NCBI GenBank assembly: GCA_038254525.1
Contig: JBBSGC010000006.1
Span: 1-36,310 of the forward strand
Length of the DNA: 36,310 bases
From: JBBSGC01 sp038254525
GTDB lineage: Bacteria > Actinomycetota > Actinomycetes > Propionibacteriales > Nocardioidaceae
Reading direction: 5' to 3'
Positions 1 through 7,594 of the stretch are shown piece by piece. Below the pieces are notes generated by a model, which was given only the letters and a program-made list of their open reading frames with translations, was not told the DNA's origin and ran no database searches. The position numbers were made by a program, and so were the translations under genes. The number at the start of each line of letters is the position of its first letter. The first letter of the stretch is position 1.

Positions 1-63
1 CACGTCCCGCACGTCCCGCACGTCCGGCGCTGCGGTGGTGTCTCGAGCGGGCTCGACCGGCAC
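1..63 (-). CDS. trxB: Thioredoxin reductase TrxB, N-terminal fragment
   Basis: Only the first 21 codons lie in the window; the gene runs off the left edge on the minus strand. The GTG start (63-61) is preceded by GAGGAACC, a usable ribosome binding site. The peptide ends in VRDVRDV, which matches the hydrophilic lead-in just before the FAD-binding GSGPAGYTAA loop of actinobacterial TrxB proteins; that loop itself is outside the window. The assignment also rests on context: trxB sits next to the sigM/anti-sigma pair in Mycobacterium and Streptomyces. TrxB would reduce thioredoxin with NADPH in the cytosol. A 9-base direct repeat (about three copies, 1-27) encodes the VRD repeats. Identity is inferred from neighbours plus 21 residues, so it is moderately sure. 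Confidence 0.6.
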   Translation of the reverse strand, partial: MPVEPARDTTAAPDVRDVRDV

Positions 64-121
64 GGTTCCTCGTCTCCTGGGCTCGGCGCCGCTGGGCGAC
101 GGCGGATCCTCCGCCTCGCAG

Positions 122-149
122 AACGCATAGTAGGGGCCCGCGGATTCCC
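122..149 (-). promoter_or_regulatory. SigR-like (oxidative-stress ECF) promoter for trxB
   Basis: On the minus strand GGGAAT (149-144) is followed, after 19 bases, by GTT (124-122). The established Streptomyces SigR / mycobacterial SigH consensus is GGAAT, about 18-19 bases, then GTT, and trxB is its classic target. The element lies about 60 bases upstream of the trxB GTG. A housekeeping-like -10, TACTAT (132-127), is nested in the spacer, so two promoters may overlap. The -35 is embedded in an inverted repeat CCGCGG-ATTC-CCGCGG (138-153). Function is inferred. Confidence 0.5.
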
Positions 150-194
150 GCGGCGTCGGCAGAGCGCCGCGCGGCTCTTCTCGGGGTCGCCCTG

Positions 195-1085
195 CTAGCG
201 GGTGCCCAGCGCGGTCAGGTCGAGGACGGCGGCGGCGAGCACGTGCGGAGTCGTGCCTGTGCAGGTGTACGCGACGGCTTGTCGCTGCGGCCGCGGCCCG
301 TAGCGCAGCAGGTACGCCGGCGTGCCGTCGACGATGATGCGCGGGAGGGACCGCTCGCTCTGCCCGTAGCACAGTGGTGCACTGCGCCCGCCGGTGACCT
401 GGTCCCGGGACGTGTTCAGCTCGGCAGCCGTCGGGACCGCAGGACGGTTGCGCACAGAGTCGAACGCCTGCGGGTCGGCAGCGCGCCGCTGGGCGTAGAA
501 CGAGCGCAGGACATCCTGGCCGAAGGAGGCCGAGCGAAGGACGGGCCGGGTGCCGTTTCGGGGGGAGCCCGTGTCCGCACCGCTCATGGGCTGGCTCGTC
601 GGCGTGCCTGCCGCCTTGCTCGCCGACGAGGGCTTGCGCACCCCGGCGGGGTCGCCGAGCTGGCTGGCCGACGTGCTGCTCTCGGCTGACGTCAACGACC
701 GCACCACGGGAACTCCGATCCCGACGACCGCGACCGTGGCCGCTGCCGCCAGGGCAGGAGCCAACCAGCGCCGTCGGCGGAGAGGGACGACGTGGCGGGC
801 AGAGCTGCCGGCCGGAAGGGGCTCAGGTTCGACACCCTCGGTGGAGCGGCTCGCGGCAGCCTCGGTGAGTGCTGCGTCGATCCGGGTGGCGACGTCGAGG
901 GGCATTGCGGGCAGGCGGGCTCCGGCAAGCACGGCCGGTAGGTCGGCCAGATCGGCAACGGTGTTCGCGCACGCCGCACAGCCGCGCAGATGGGCCGTGA
1001 CCACCTCCTGGGCGGCTTCGTCGAGCAGACCCTCGGCGTGTTCGGCGAGGACAAGCACGTCGGGGTGCCGGTTCTGCTCAGCCAT
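195..1085 (-). CDS. Membrane anti-sigma factor with zinc-finger (ZAS) domain, partner of SigM
   Basis: A 296-residue protein. The N-terminal zinc-finger anti-sigma motif is visible as HLRGCAAC (H32, C36, C39), the HxxxCxxC pattern of ZAS-type regulators that hold an ECF sigma factor inactive. One transmembrane helix (about 108-128) follows a basic stretch, then an Ala/Ser/Thr-rich linker and an extracytoplasmic C-terminal domain of unknown fold. The ATG at 1085 is chosen because GGAGG lies 8 bases upstream; an in-frame GTG at 1100 lacks such a site. The sigma gene's TGA (1080-1078) lies just inside this gene, so the two reading frames overlap by 8 bases and are probably translated together. 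The equivalent in M. tuberculosis is RsmA (Rv3912). The inducing signal is not visible. Confidence 0.85.
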   Translation of the reverse strand: MAEQNRHPDVLVLAEHAEGLLDEAAQEVVTAHLRGCAACANTVADLADLPAVLAGARLPAMPLDVATRIDAALTEAAASRSTEGVEPEPLPAGSSARHVVPLRRRRWLAPALAAAATVAVVGIGVPVVRSLTSAESSTSASQLGDPAGVRKPSSASKAAGTPTSQPMSGADTGSPRNGTRPVLRSASFGQDVLRSFYAQRRAADPQAFDSVRNRPAVPTAAELNTSRDQVTGGRSAPLCYGQSERSLPRIIVDGTPAYLLRYGPRPQRQAVAYTCTGTTPHVLAAAVLDLTALGTR

Positions 1086-1803
1086 CGTGCGCACCTCCAC
1101 CTGGGGATCGAGCTTGGCCAGAGCGCGTGGGAGCGGCTGGGTGGACCACGCCAGATACCGACGCGTCTGGGTCTTGGACGTCCGCTCGGCGAGCTGGGTT
1201 CCCTGCCACCGCCGACGAAGCCGCGTCGGCGCGCAGGTCGGCGAGCAGCGGCAGCAGGCGCGCCCGCGCCCGGGCGCAGCGGCTCTTGACGGTGCCTGTC
1301 GGACAGCTCAGCACCCTGGCGGCCTCGTCGACCGAGTAGCCCTCCATGTCCACCAGCACCACCGCGTTGCGCTGCTCCGGCGAGAGCTGGCGCAGGGCAT
1401 GGAGCACCAGCGTCCGCGTCTCGGTGCGCTCCGCCGGGTCGACCGGCGCCGGTGAGCCGAGGCTCTTGAGGCGCTCCTCGTGCTCAGGGAGCGGCTCCGC
1501 GGGCCGTGCCTTGCGCCGGCGCACCCGGTCGAGGCAGGCGTTGACGACTATGCGGTGCAGCCACGTGGTCACCGCCGCGTCCCCCCGAAAGGAGTCGGCG
1601 CGGCGGAACGCCGACAGCAGGGCATCCTGCAGGGCATCGGCAGCCTCCTCCCGGTCGTCGAGGGTGCGCAGGGCCACCATCCAGAGCCGGTCTCGATGCC
1701 GCTGCACCAGAACGCCGAAGGCGTGCGGGTCGCCGGCGAGGTGCTGGTCGAGCAGCTCGCGGTCGTCGAGCCGCTCGGTGTCCGACAGGCCGCTGTCGGT
1801 CAC
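1078..1803 (-). CDS. sigM: ECF RNA polymerase sigma factor, SigM type
   Basis: A 241-residue sigma-70 family protein of the extracytoplasmic-function class. Region 2 covers about residues 20-95, with the core-binding/-10 recognition part AADALQDALLSAFRRADSF and the conserved TWLHRIVVNACLDRVRRR. Region 4 covers about 130-185 (LSPEQRNAVVLVDMEGYSVDE, then the helix-turn-helix PTGTVKSRCARARARL). The start is taken as the GTG at 1803: it overlaps the TGA of the upstream pseudokinase gene (GTGA), and AAAGG lies about 9 bases before it. A longer open frame continues upstream but is only the shadow of the pseudokinase gene. Followed at once by its anti-sigma factor, the usual arrangement for coupled regulation. 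The name rests on synteny with sigM of mycobacteria, next to trxB and murJ. Confidence 0.88.
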   Translation of the reverse strand: MTDSGLSDTERLDDRELLDQHLAGDPHAFGVLVQRHRDRLWMVALRTLDDREEAADALQDALLSAFRRADSFRGDAAVTTWLHRIVVNACLDRVRRRKARPAEPLPEHEERLKSLGSPAPVDPAERTETRTLVLHALRQLSPEQRNAVVLVDMEGYSVDEAARVLSCPTGTVKSRCARARARLLPLLADLRADAASSAVAGNPARRADVQDPDASVSGVVHPAAPTRSGQARSPGGGAHDG

Positions 1804-3401
1804 GCGGGGGGGCCTTTTAGGACCAGCTCGCGAACCGCACCCTGGTAGCTTCCGGGTGCAATCTCGGGCAGCGACGTCAGCCACAGCACCACGAACCTTG
1901 TGGTGACTGGTGCGTCCAGGCGTACGGTGCTCTGCTCCCCGGTGGCCCGGGCACGCGCGATGCGGGTCATCGACGATAGGTCGGCCGGCGCGGCCGAGGT
2001 GCCGGCTGGCGCTGCCCAGACCTCGTACGACGTCGGTTTTCCGGCGAAGCGGACGTCGATCGCGGAGACCGCGCGGTCGCGGCCGAGGTCGACCCGCAGC
2101 CCCACACCTTGCTTGAGCCCGCCTAGCTGCGGGTTGCCGAAGTACGTCACGGTGGTCCAGCTGGTGCTCAGCGAGTGGTCGTAGGCCTGGCCCACCGTCT
2201 GCGGGTTCTCGCCGTTCTGGCCCTGAGGGTCGAAGTCGCTCACCTGGCGGAAAGGCAACGGTTCGGGGGCCACCGGAGTTGCCTGCGAACCGGATCCGGG
2301 GGTGGTGGTGATCTGCGCGCGCGGTCCGGCGGTCTGCCGGCCGGCGTAGAAGGCGACGAGCGCGGCCAGCACGACCAGCAGCGCGATGCCCACCCACAGC
2401 AAGCGGCGCGCCCGGCGAACCTCGGTCGGTGGCCGCGGACGGCGACCTTCAGCGCCCACAGCTGCCCCGGTCGGCGGCGCGGCGGGGGTAGCCGAGGGAA
2501 GCAGGGCGGGCGGTGGTTCCGCGGGCGCCTGCGACGCGGCGACCGACGTCCCGGCCGTGAAGCTGCCCAGACTGGGGGAGGTGTCGCTTACCAGCAGCTC
2601 GTCCTCGCCGACGAGGGCCAGCGCTGACGCGATGTCACGGGCGGTCACCAACGGGGTCGCGTGATGTCTGGGTGGCTTGCCGAGGATGCGGTCGCAGACG
2701 CTGTCGGCGTCGCGGGCCACTCCGGCACGCACCTGGCGCGGCCGCAGCAGCCGGCCGTGCTCGGTGGGCGCGGCAGCCAGCTCGAACGCCCGGCTCCCCG
2801 GCCAGCGGGCGACCAGGCAGGCGTAGAGCACCCGGCCGAGCGCATCGACGTCGTCCTGCTCCGCGGCGTACTGGCTGCCCGCGTCCGTCGGAGCCCCGGC
2901 GTCGCCTGCAGATGCTGCTCGCAGAGCATGATCGGTGGCCAGGCCGAGGATGCGCACCGCGCCGGTGTCCTTGACGAGCACGGCGGCCAGGTCCAGGCAG
3001 CGGTGCTGGACACCGGCGTCGTGTGCGCGGGCCAAGGCGTCGGCCACCTCGCCGACCAGAGTCGCGGCTCGCCGGTTTCGCAGCGGTCCCTCGTGGAGCA
3101 TGACCGAGAGCGGCACCGCCCGCGCCCACTCCCGCACGACGTAGGTGAGGCCTTCCTCGTCGGCCGCCACGTCCAAGACGCGCAGGAAGCGCGGGTCGGT
3201 GACCACGGTCGACCGGCGTCCCGCCTCCAAGAAGGCCGCGCACCGCGGGTCATGGGCCGGCAGCACCTGGACGCCGACCGAGCGGTTCAGCACGGGGTCG
3301 AAGGCGCGCCATGCCATGGAGCCAGCGTCTTCGCCGACGAGGTCCTCCAGGCGGTAACGTCCGGCCAGGGTCGACCCAGGCGCGACTGCCAGCTCGTCCA
3401 C
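1800..3401 (-). CDS. Membrane pseudokinase (MviN/FhaA-pathway type) with extracytoplasmic beta-sandwich domain
   Basis: A protein of about 533 residues. Residues 10-250 have the outline of a Ser/Thr protein kinase fold (GRYRLEDLVG at the glycine-loop position), but the catalytic features are gone. The VAIK lysine is Gln (VGVQVL, about residue 45), the HRD loop reads HRCLDL, and DFG reads LGL. It is therefore a pseudokinase. A Pro/Ala-rich linker, one transmembrane helix (about 334-353) and an extracytoplasmic C-terminal domain resembling F5/8-type carbohydrate-binding beta-sandwiches follow. In M. tuberculosis the equivalent pseudokinase is fused to the C-terminus of MviN/MurJ and, once phosphorylated by PknB, recruits FhaA; here it is a separate gene directly downstream of murJ. 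The GTG at 3401 (AAGGAG upstream) is the preferred start; a TTG at 3452 and a GTG at 3428 are alternatives. Confidence 0.82.
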   Translation of the reverse strand: MDELAVAPGSTLAGRYRLEDLVGEDAGSMAWRAFDPVLNRSVGVQVLPAHDPRCAAFLEAGRRSTVVTDPRFLRVLDVAADEEGLTYVVREWARAVPLSVMLHEGPLRNRRAATLVGEVADALARAHDAGVQHRCLDLAAVLVKDTGAVRILGLATDHALRAASAGDAGAPTDAGSQYAAEQDDVDALGRVLYACLVARWPGSRAFELAAAPTEHGRLLRPRQVRAGVARDADSVCDRILGKPPRHHATPLVTARDIASALALVGEDELLVSDTSPSLGSFTAGTSVAASQAPAEPPPALLPSATPAAPPTGAAVGAEGRRPRPPTEVRRARRLLWVGIALLVVLAALVAFYAGRQTAGPRAQITTTPGSGSQATPVAPEPLPFRQVSDFDPQGQNGENPQTVGQAYDHSLSTSWTTVTYFGNPQLGGLKQGVGLRVDLGRDRAVSAIDVRFAGKPTSYEVWAAPAGTSAAPADLSSMTRIARARATGEQSTVRLDAPVTTRFVVLWLTSLPEIAPGSYQGAVRELVLKGPPA

Positions 3402-3537
3402 GGCTCCGCCGACGCTCCTTCCCTGCACCCGCGCCCCGCCAAGGACGCGCAACCATGCTAAGCAGTTGTCGCCATGCCGTGGGATCGCTGCGCCCCTCTG
3501 CGGCCTGACTACGGGCCGGAGGCGTCCGCTCGCGTCC

Positions 3538-5280
3538 TCAGGCGCGCCGGCGCACGGCGGCGCCGAGCATCGCGACCTCGCGTAGGCCGGTGACCCGGGC
3601 AGCCAACAGGTAGCCCAGTGCGCCGGCGCCGCCGGCCAGTGCGAACGACGCCGCCGCGGACAGCGGGCGGTCGCCGGACAACCCCAGCACCGGGAGCAGC
3701 CGCGACACAGTCAGCATCACCACCGCGCTGACGGCCGCCGAGGCCACCAGCCGAGTCCCGAAGCGCACCAGGTCGGCGTCGACGAGCCCGCCGAGGCGCC
3801 TGGAGAGCATGTGCCCGGAGGCGAGCATGCCGACCAGGTAGGAGGTGCCGTACGCAAGGGCCAGCAGCATCGCGATGCGCCCCGGCGGAGCCCCTACCGT
3901 GAACAAGATCGCGGCGGCGATGTTGGTGAGGGACAACCCGAGCTGCACGAAGAAGGGCGTCCGGGTGTCCTCGCCGGCGTAGAAGCCGCGCAGCAGCAGG
4001 TAGTGGACGGTGAAGAACACCAGCCCGGGCGCGAAGGCGGCGATCGTGTCACCGATCACCTGGGTGTCACCGGTCACCGCGCCATAGCCGAACAGCATGC
4101 TGGCGACCAGCTGGCCCAGGCAGGCCAGCACCGCGGCGACCGGGACGACCGCGGTCAGCACCAGCCGCAGCGTCGACCTGACCTCCCCACGAACCGCCGC
4201 GGTGTCCTCCTCGGCTGCCAGCCGGGACAGCAGCGGCATCGTCGCGGTGACCAGCGAGACGGTGATGATCGCGTGTGGCACCTGGGTGATCAGGAAGGCG
4301 TTCTGGTAGACCGTGGCGCCGGCGGACTCCCCGGAACCCTGGGCGGCCTCGGCGGAGCTGCCCACCGCGATGCGGGTCACCACGAAGTACGCGATCTGGT
4401 TGGTGATGACGAACAGCAGCGTCCACAGGCCGAGGCGCAGGGTGTGTCCCAGACCGACGCCACGGAAGTCGAAGCGCGGCCGCAGTCGCACACCAGCCGC
4501 TCGCAGGTACGGCACGAGAACCGCTGCCTGTGCCGCGACCCCCAACGTCGACCCGAGCCCGAGCAGCAGCTCCTGGTTGCCGGTGAACCCGTCAGCGGAG
4601 TCCGAGCTGCCATAGGTGGCCAGATAGGTGACCAGCACCGCGCAGGCGATCACGTTGTTGACGATCGGCGCCCACATCATCGGACCGAAGCGTTGCCGGG
4701 AGTTGAGCAGCTGGCCGACCAGCACGAACACACCGTAGAAGAAGACCTGAGGCATGCAGTAGCGCATCAGGTGGTGAGCGGACTGCAGCTGCGGTGCGAG
4801 ATCCGGCTCGAACAGGTCGCCGGGGAACGCGACCCGTGCCACCAGGGGGACCGCGACGACGAGCACTGCGGTCGCGCCGGCGAGCACCAGCACGCCGAGG
4901 GAAAGCACGCGGCTGGCGTAGGCCTCGCCCCCGTCGGCGTCATTTCGCATCGCGCGTACGAGCTGGGGCACCAGCACGACGTTGAAGACCCCACCCGCGA
5001 CCAGGATGTAGAGCGAGTTCGGCACCGTGTTGGCCTGGGTGAAGACATCTGCGTCGAGGGACTTGCCGATCGCGGCCAAGATCAGCCCCGATCGGATGAA
5101 GCCGGTCAGCCGAGAGACGACGGTGCCGGCCGCCATGCTCGCGCTTGCCGAGAGCAGCCCTGAGCGCCCGGTGCCGTCGCCCGCGGGGATCGCTTGGTCA
5201 GCGGGTGGCCCGAGCGGCCCGGCCGCCTCCGCGGCTGGTACGCCCGGCCCGCCGGCGCGGGGCGCGGCGTCGTCACTCAT
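3538..5280 (-). CDS. murJ: Lipid II flippase MurJ (MviN)
   Basis: A 580-residue polytopic membrane protein of the MOP superfamily that moves lipid II across the cytoplasmic membrane for peptidoglycan synthesis. After a Pro/Gly/Ala-rich cytosolic extension of about 45 residues, the family hallmark begins: TVVSRLTGFIRSGLILA with the conserved arginines, then DADVFTQANTVPNSLY and GGVFNVVLVPQ. The rest is about fourteen hydrophobic segments, including QVFFYGVFVLVGQLLNSR and the YLLLRGFYAGEDTRTPFFV loop. The start is the ATG at 5280, which overlaps the stop of the upstream DUF6049 gene (ATGA). The protein ends soon after the last membrane helix, so it lacks the fused pseudokinase of the mycobacterial protein; that domain is encoded by the next gene, 136 bases downstream. 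Confidence 0.95.
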   Translation of the reverse strand: MSDDAAPRAGGPGVPAAEAAGPLGPPADQAIPAGDGTGRSGLLSASASMAAGTVVSRLTGFIRSGLILAAIGKSLDADVFTQANTVPNSLYILVAGGVFNVVLVPQLVRAMRNDADGGEAYASRVLSLGVLVLAGATAVLVVAVPLVARVAFPGDLFEPDLAPQLQSAHHLMRYCMPQVFFYGVFVLVGQLLNSRQRFGPMMWAPIVNNVIACAVLVTYLATYGSSDSADGFTGNQELLLGLGSTLGVAAQAAVLVPYLRAAGVRLRPRFDFRGVGLGHTLRLGLWTLLFVITNQIAYFVVTRIAVGSSAEAAQGSGESAGATVYQNAFLITQVPHAIITVSLVTATMPLLSRLAAEEDTAAVRGEVRSTLRLVLTAVVPVAAVLACLGQLVASMLFGYGAVTGDTQVIGDTIAAFAPGLVFFTVHYLLLRGFYAGEDTRTPFFVQLGLSLTNIAAAILFTVGAPPGRIAMLLALAYGTSYLVGMLASGHMLSRRLGGLVDADLVRFGTRLVASAAVSAVVMLTVSRLLPVLGLSGDRPLSAAASFALAGGAGALGYLLAARVTGLREVAMLGAAVRRRA

Positions 5281-7541
5281 GCCGGCCTGGCGGCGCGCGG
5301 TGACCTGACTCGGCGCACCACTCGGCGCACGATCACCAGCAGCATGAACGCCGCGGCGGCACCCATCGCGATCCAGATGACCACACCTACGACGCTGCTG
5401 CGCAAGGTGAACGTGGCCGGGGTGCCGAAGCTCTGCCCGGCCGGCGTCACCAGGCTCGCGGTGACGCCGGTGACCCCGATGCCCGGCGCGTTCACGTCCA
5501 CGGTCGTGGTCTCGCTCTGGTGTGGCGGGATAGCGATCGGCCGGACGTCGTCGATCTGGAGGATGCCGCTGTCGTCGTCGAAGGAGACGCCGACGGTGAC
5601 CGGTCTGTCCAGACCGTTGGTGATCGTGACCGGGAACCGACCGCTGCTGCTGGACAGCGTGACGAAGTCCGGGCTGGTGACGGACACCCGGTCCAGCTGG
5701 GCGGACAACGCCGAGGCCGTGGCCTGCGCGACGGCCTGCGCGCCCACGGGGTCGGTGCGCCAGTGCGCGCCGGTGAGCAGCGCCGCGGACTGCTCGTAGT
5801 AATCGAGCAGCTCGTGGCCGCCTCCGGTAAGCGAGGCCAGCTTGGCCGCACGCCGGCGGATGGATCCGGCTGCCGCCAGCAGCTCGGCCGGCAACGGGGC
5901 ACCGATGCCCGCCGGCACCGCCGGGGCTGCCGCAGCGACCATGTGCGTTGTCGGGTCGGCGCGGCCCGGCGTCTGGGCGAGCGGGTTGGTGGCGGTGATC
6001 CAGCTCGCGGCCAGGCCGGGAAGAAACTCCGCAGCCTGCTGGCCGGCACCCGGGTCCCAGGAGTCGCCGGGAAAGAACAACAGGCTCGGCGCCACCGCCT
6101 CGCTGGTCGGCTGGTGACCGAGCGCGAGCAGCGCGGTCTCGCTGAGCAACCGTTGGCGCACCTGAAGCGGGGTGTCGGTCGGTCCGGGCGCGGGGCCGCC
6201 CTGGACCAGGCTCGAGTCGGCGATCAGCACCGGCAGAGCTCCACCGCCGGTGCGCAGGAGCGCGCCCGGACCGTCCGTGAGAGTCCACCCCTTGACCTGG
6301 TCGGAGCCGAGCAGCTGCAGTGAGCGGGGGTGGACGTCACCGAGAGCGGCAGCGTCCACAGCGACGGGTGTCGAGACCGCGGCTCCGGAGAAGCCGTAGG
6401 CGGCCAGCGAGTGGGCGCTGATCCGCCGCGCCACGTGCATCAGCCCCCGGTCTCCGGCCAGCGACAGCGAGACCAGGTCGCTTCCCCCGTACCCCTCGAC
6501 GAGCAAGGTGCTGTGGCTGGCGACAGCGCGGAAGGCGGCCAAGAAGTTCTGGGCGACGAGCTGCGGAGCCGACGCGCTGTTTGCTCCGGTGTCCGTGCCC
6601 GTGGGGAGCGTGCTGGCGGTGCCACCGGACGCCGCGGGGCTGGTGGGGGCACCGGTCGCCGGGCTGCCGGCGGGCCCGCCCGCCCGCCCGCTCGGCGGCC
6701 CGGTCTCGCCGGTGGCCAGCGTCCGCACGGCGTCGAGAAAGGCCGGGTCCACCAGCAGGCTGATCGAGACACCGCCGGTGGAGCCGGCGAGGTCGAGCAG
6801 GTTGCGCAGCCGGCCCCCGGGCGAGATGTCGGCCAGAATGGCCGCGGTGTCCTCGTAGCTGCCGTCGGCCGAGCGCACGACGGGGTCGCGGACCGGCAGC
6901 ACCACCGACAGCGAGGTGGTGCTCAACAGCTGCCCGGTCGGCTGACCGGGTTGTCGGCTGGCGGGATCCACCGTGGGCATCAGGGGGATGAAGCTGCGCG
7001 CGCGCCCGGTGGCCTCCACCGGGTTGCGGATGCCGTGGGAGTCGGTTGCTATGACGTGGACGCCGATCGGGTACACACCAGGGGTTGGGGCGAGCAGGCC
7101 CAGCGAACCAAAGGGCACCTGGAGCGTGTATGCCCGGGACGCTCCAGGAGGAAGGTCGCCCAGCTCGGCGAACAGGCCGGGGTCGATGATCCGGTCGCCG
7201 CTGTAGCTGTCGGCGGGGCTGGTGAGCTCGTCGTGCAGCGCCTCCGCACTGGTCAGCGGCGTCGAGCCCATGACGAGGTAGACCTTGAGGTCGGTCCAGG
7301 CGCTGGCGTCGAGGTTCTGGATGGACCCGGTGACCGTCACGGGCGAGCTTGGGGTCAGTGACGACGGCGAGATGGACGTCATCAGCACCCGCAAGCCGGT
7401 CGTCACCGGGTCGCCACCGGAGCTGACCAGAGGCCCGCTTCGGCGTACGGGGGCCGCCGCCTGCGCGGGCGCCGGTCCCACGAGCAGAAGGCCGAGGAGT
7501 CCCAGCACGAGAGACCCCACCCACCAGCTGCGTCGTCGCAC
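5277..7541 (-). CDS. DUF6049 family secreted/membrane-anchored protein
   Basis: A 754-residue protein with a clear N-terminal signal peptide (MRRR, a hydrophobic core, and an Ala-rich cleavage region near residue 29). It has a long extracytoplasmic region and one C-terminal transmembrane helix (about 715-737) followed by a basic tail (RRVVRRVRSPRAARPA), giving type I topology. It begins outside with an immunoglobulin-like segment and has an Ala/Gly/Thr-rich low-complexity stretch (around residues 280-320). Its place before murJ identifies the DUF6049 family (Rv3909 in M. tuberculosis), whose biochemical role is unknown; linkage to murJ suggests envelope assembly. The stop overlaps the murJ ATG, so the two should be translationally coupled. 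The start is the GTG at 7541, with a -10-like TAACAT only 6 bases upstream. Confidence 0.85.
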   Translation of the reverse strand: MRRRSWWVGSLVLGLLGLLLVGPAPAQAAAPVRRSGPLVSSGGDPVTTGLRVLMTSISPSSLTPSSPVTVTGSIQNLDASAWTDLKVYLVMGSTPLTSAEALHDELTSPADSYSGDRIIDPGLFAELGDLPPGASRAYTLQVPFGSLGLLAPTPGVYPIGVHVIATDSHGIRNPVEATGRARSFIPLMPTVDPASRQPGQPTGQLLSTTSLSVVLPVRDPVVRSADGSYEDTAAILADISPGGRLRNLLDLAGSTGGVSISLLVDPAFLDAVRTLATGETGPPSGRAGGPAGSPATGAPTSPAASGGTASTLPTGTDTGANSASAPQLVAQNFLAAFRAVASHSTLLVEGYGGSDLVSLSLAGDRGLMHVARRISAHSLAAYGFSGAAVSTPVAVDAAALGDVHPRSLQLLGSDQVKGWTLTDGPGALLRTGGGALPVLIADSSLVQGGPAPGPTDTPLQVRQRLLSETALLALGHQPTSEAVAPSLLFFPGDSWDPGAGQQAAEFLPGLAASWITATNPLAQTPGRADPTTHMVAAAAPAVPAGIGAPLPAELLAAAGSIRRRAAKLASLTGGGHELLDYYEQSAALLTGAHWRTDPVGAQAVAQATASALSAQLDRVSVTSPDFVTLSSSSGRFPVTITNGLDRPVTVGVSFDDDSGILQIDDVRPIAIPPHQSETTTVDVNAPGIGVTGVTASLVTPAGQSFGTPATFTLRSSVVGVVIWIAMGAAAAFMLLVIVRRVVRRVRSPRAARPA

Positions 7542-7547
7542 CCCGCA

Positions 7548-7553
7548 ATGTTA
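7548..7553 (-). promoter_or_regulatory. -10-like box for a leaderless DUF6049-murJ-sigM operon
   Basis: TAACAT on the minus strand ends 6 bases before the GTG at 7541, so transcription would start at or next to the start codon. No Shine-Dalgarno sequence precedes the GTG. No convincing -35 is visible. Inferred. Confidence 0.4.
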
Positions 7554-7580
7554 GTGGCGCCCGGCCGGTGGGCCCTTGCG

Positions 7581-7586
7581 TACAGT
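7581..7586 (+). promoter_or_regulatory. -10-like box for leaderless pcnA
   Basis: TACAGT ends 8 bases before the GTG at 7595. The spacing fits a leaderless transcript starting at the GTG, and there is no purine-rich ribosome binding site between them. It sits back to back with the divergent box at 7548-7553. Confidence 0.4.
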
Positions 7587-7594
7587 GGTGGCCC

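Noticed and set aside
3538..6288. 916-codon MurJ with a long N-terminal extension
   Set aside because: The part above 5280 lies antisense-phase within the DUF6049 gene and is Arg/Pro-rich; the ATGA overlap fixes the start at 5280.
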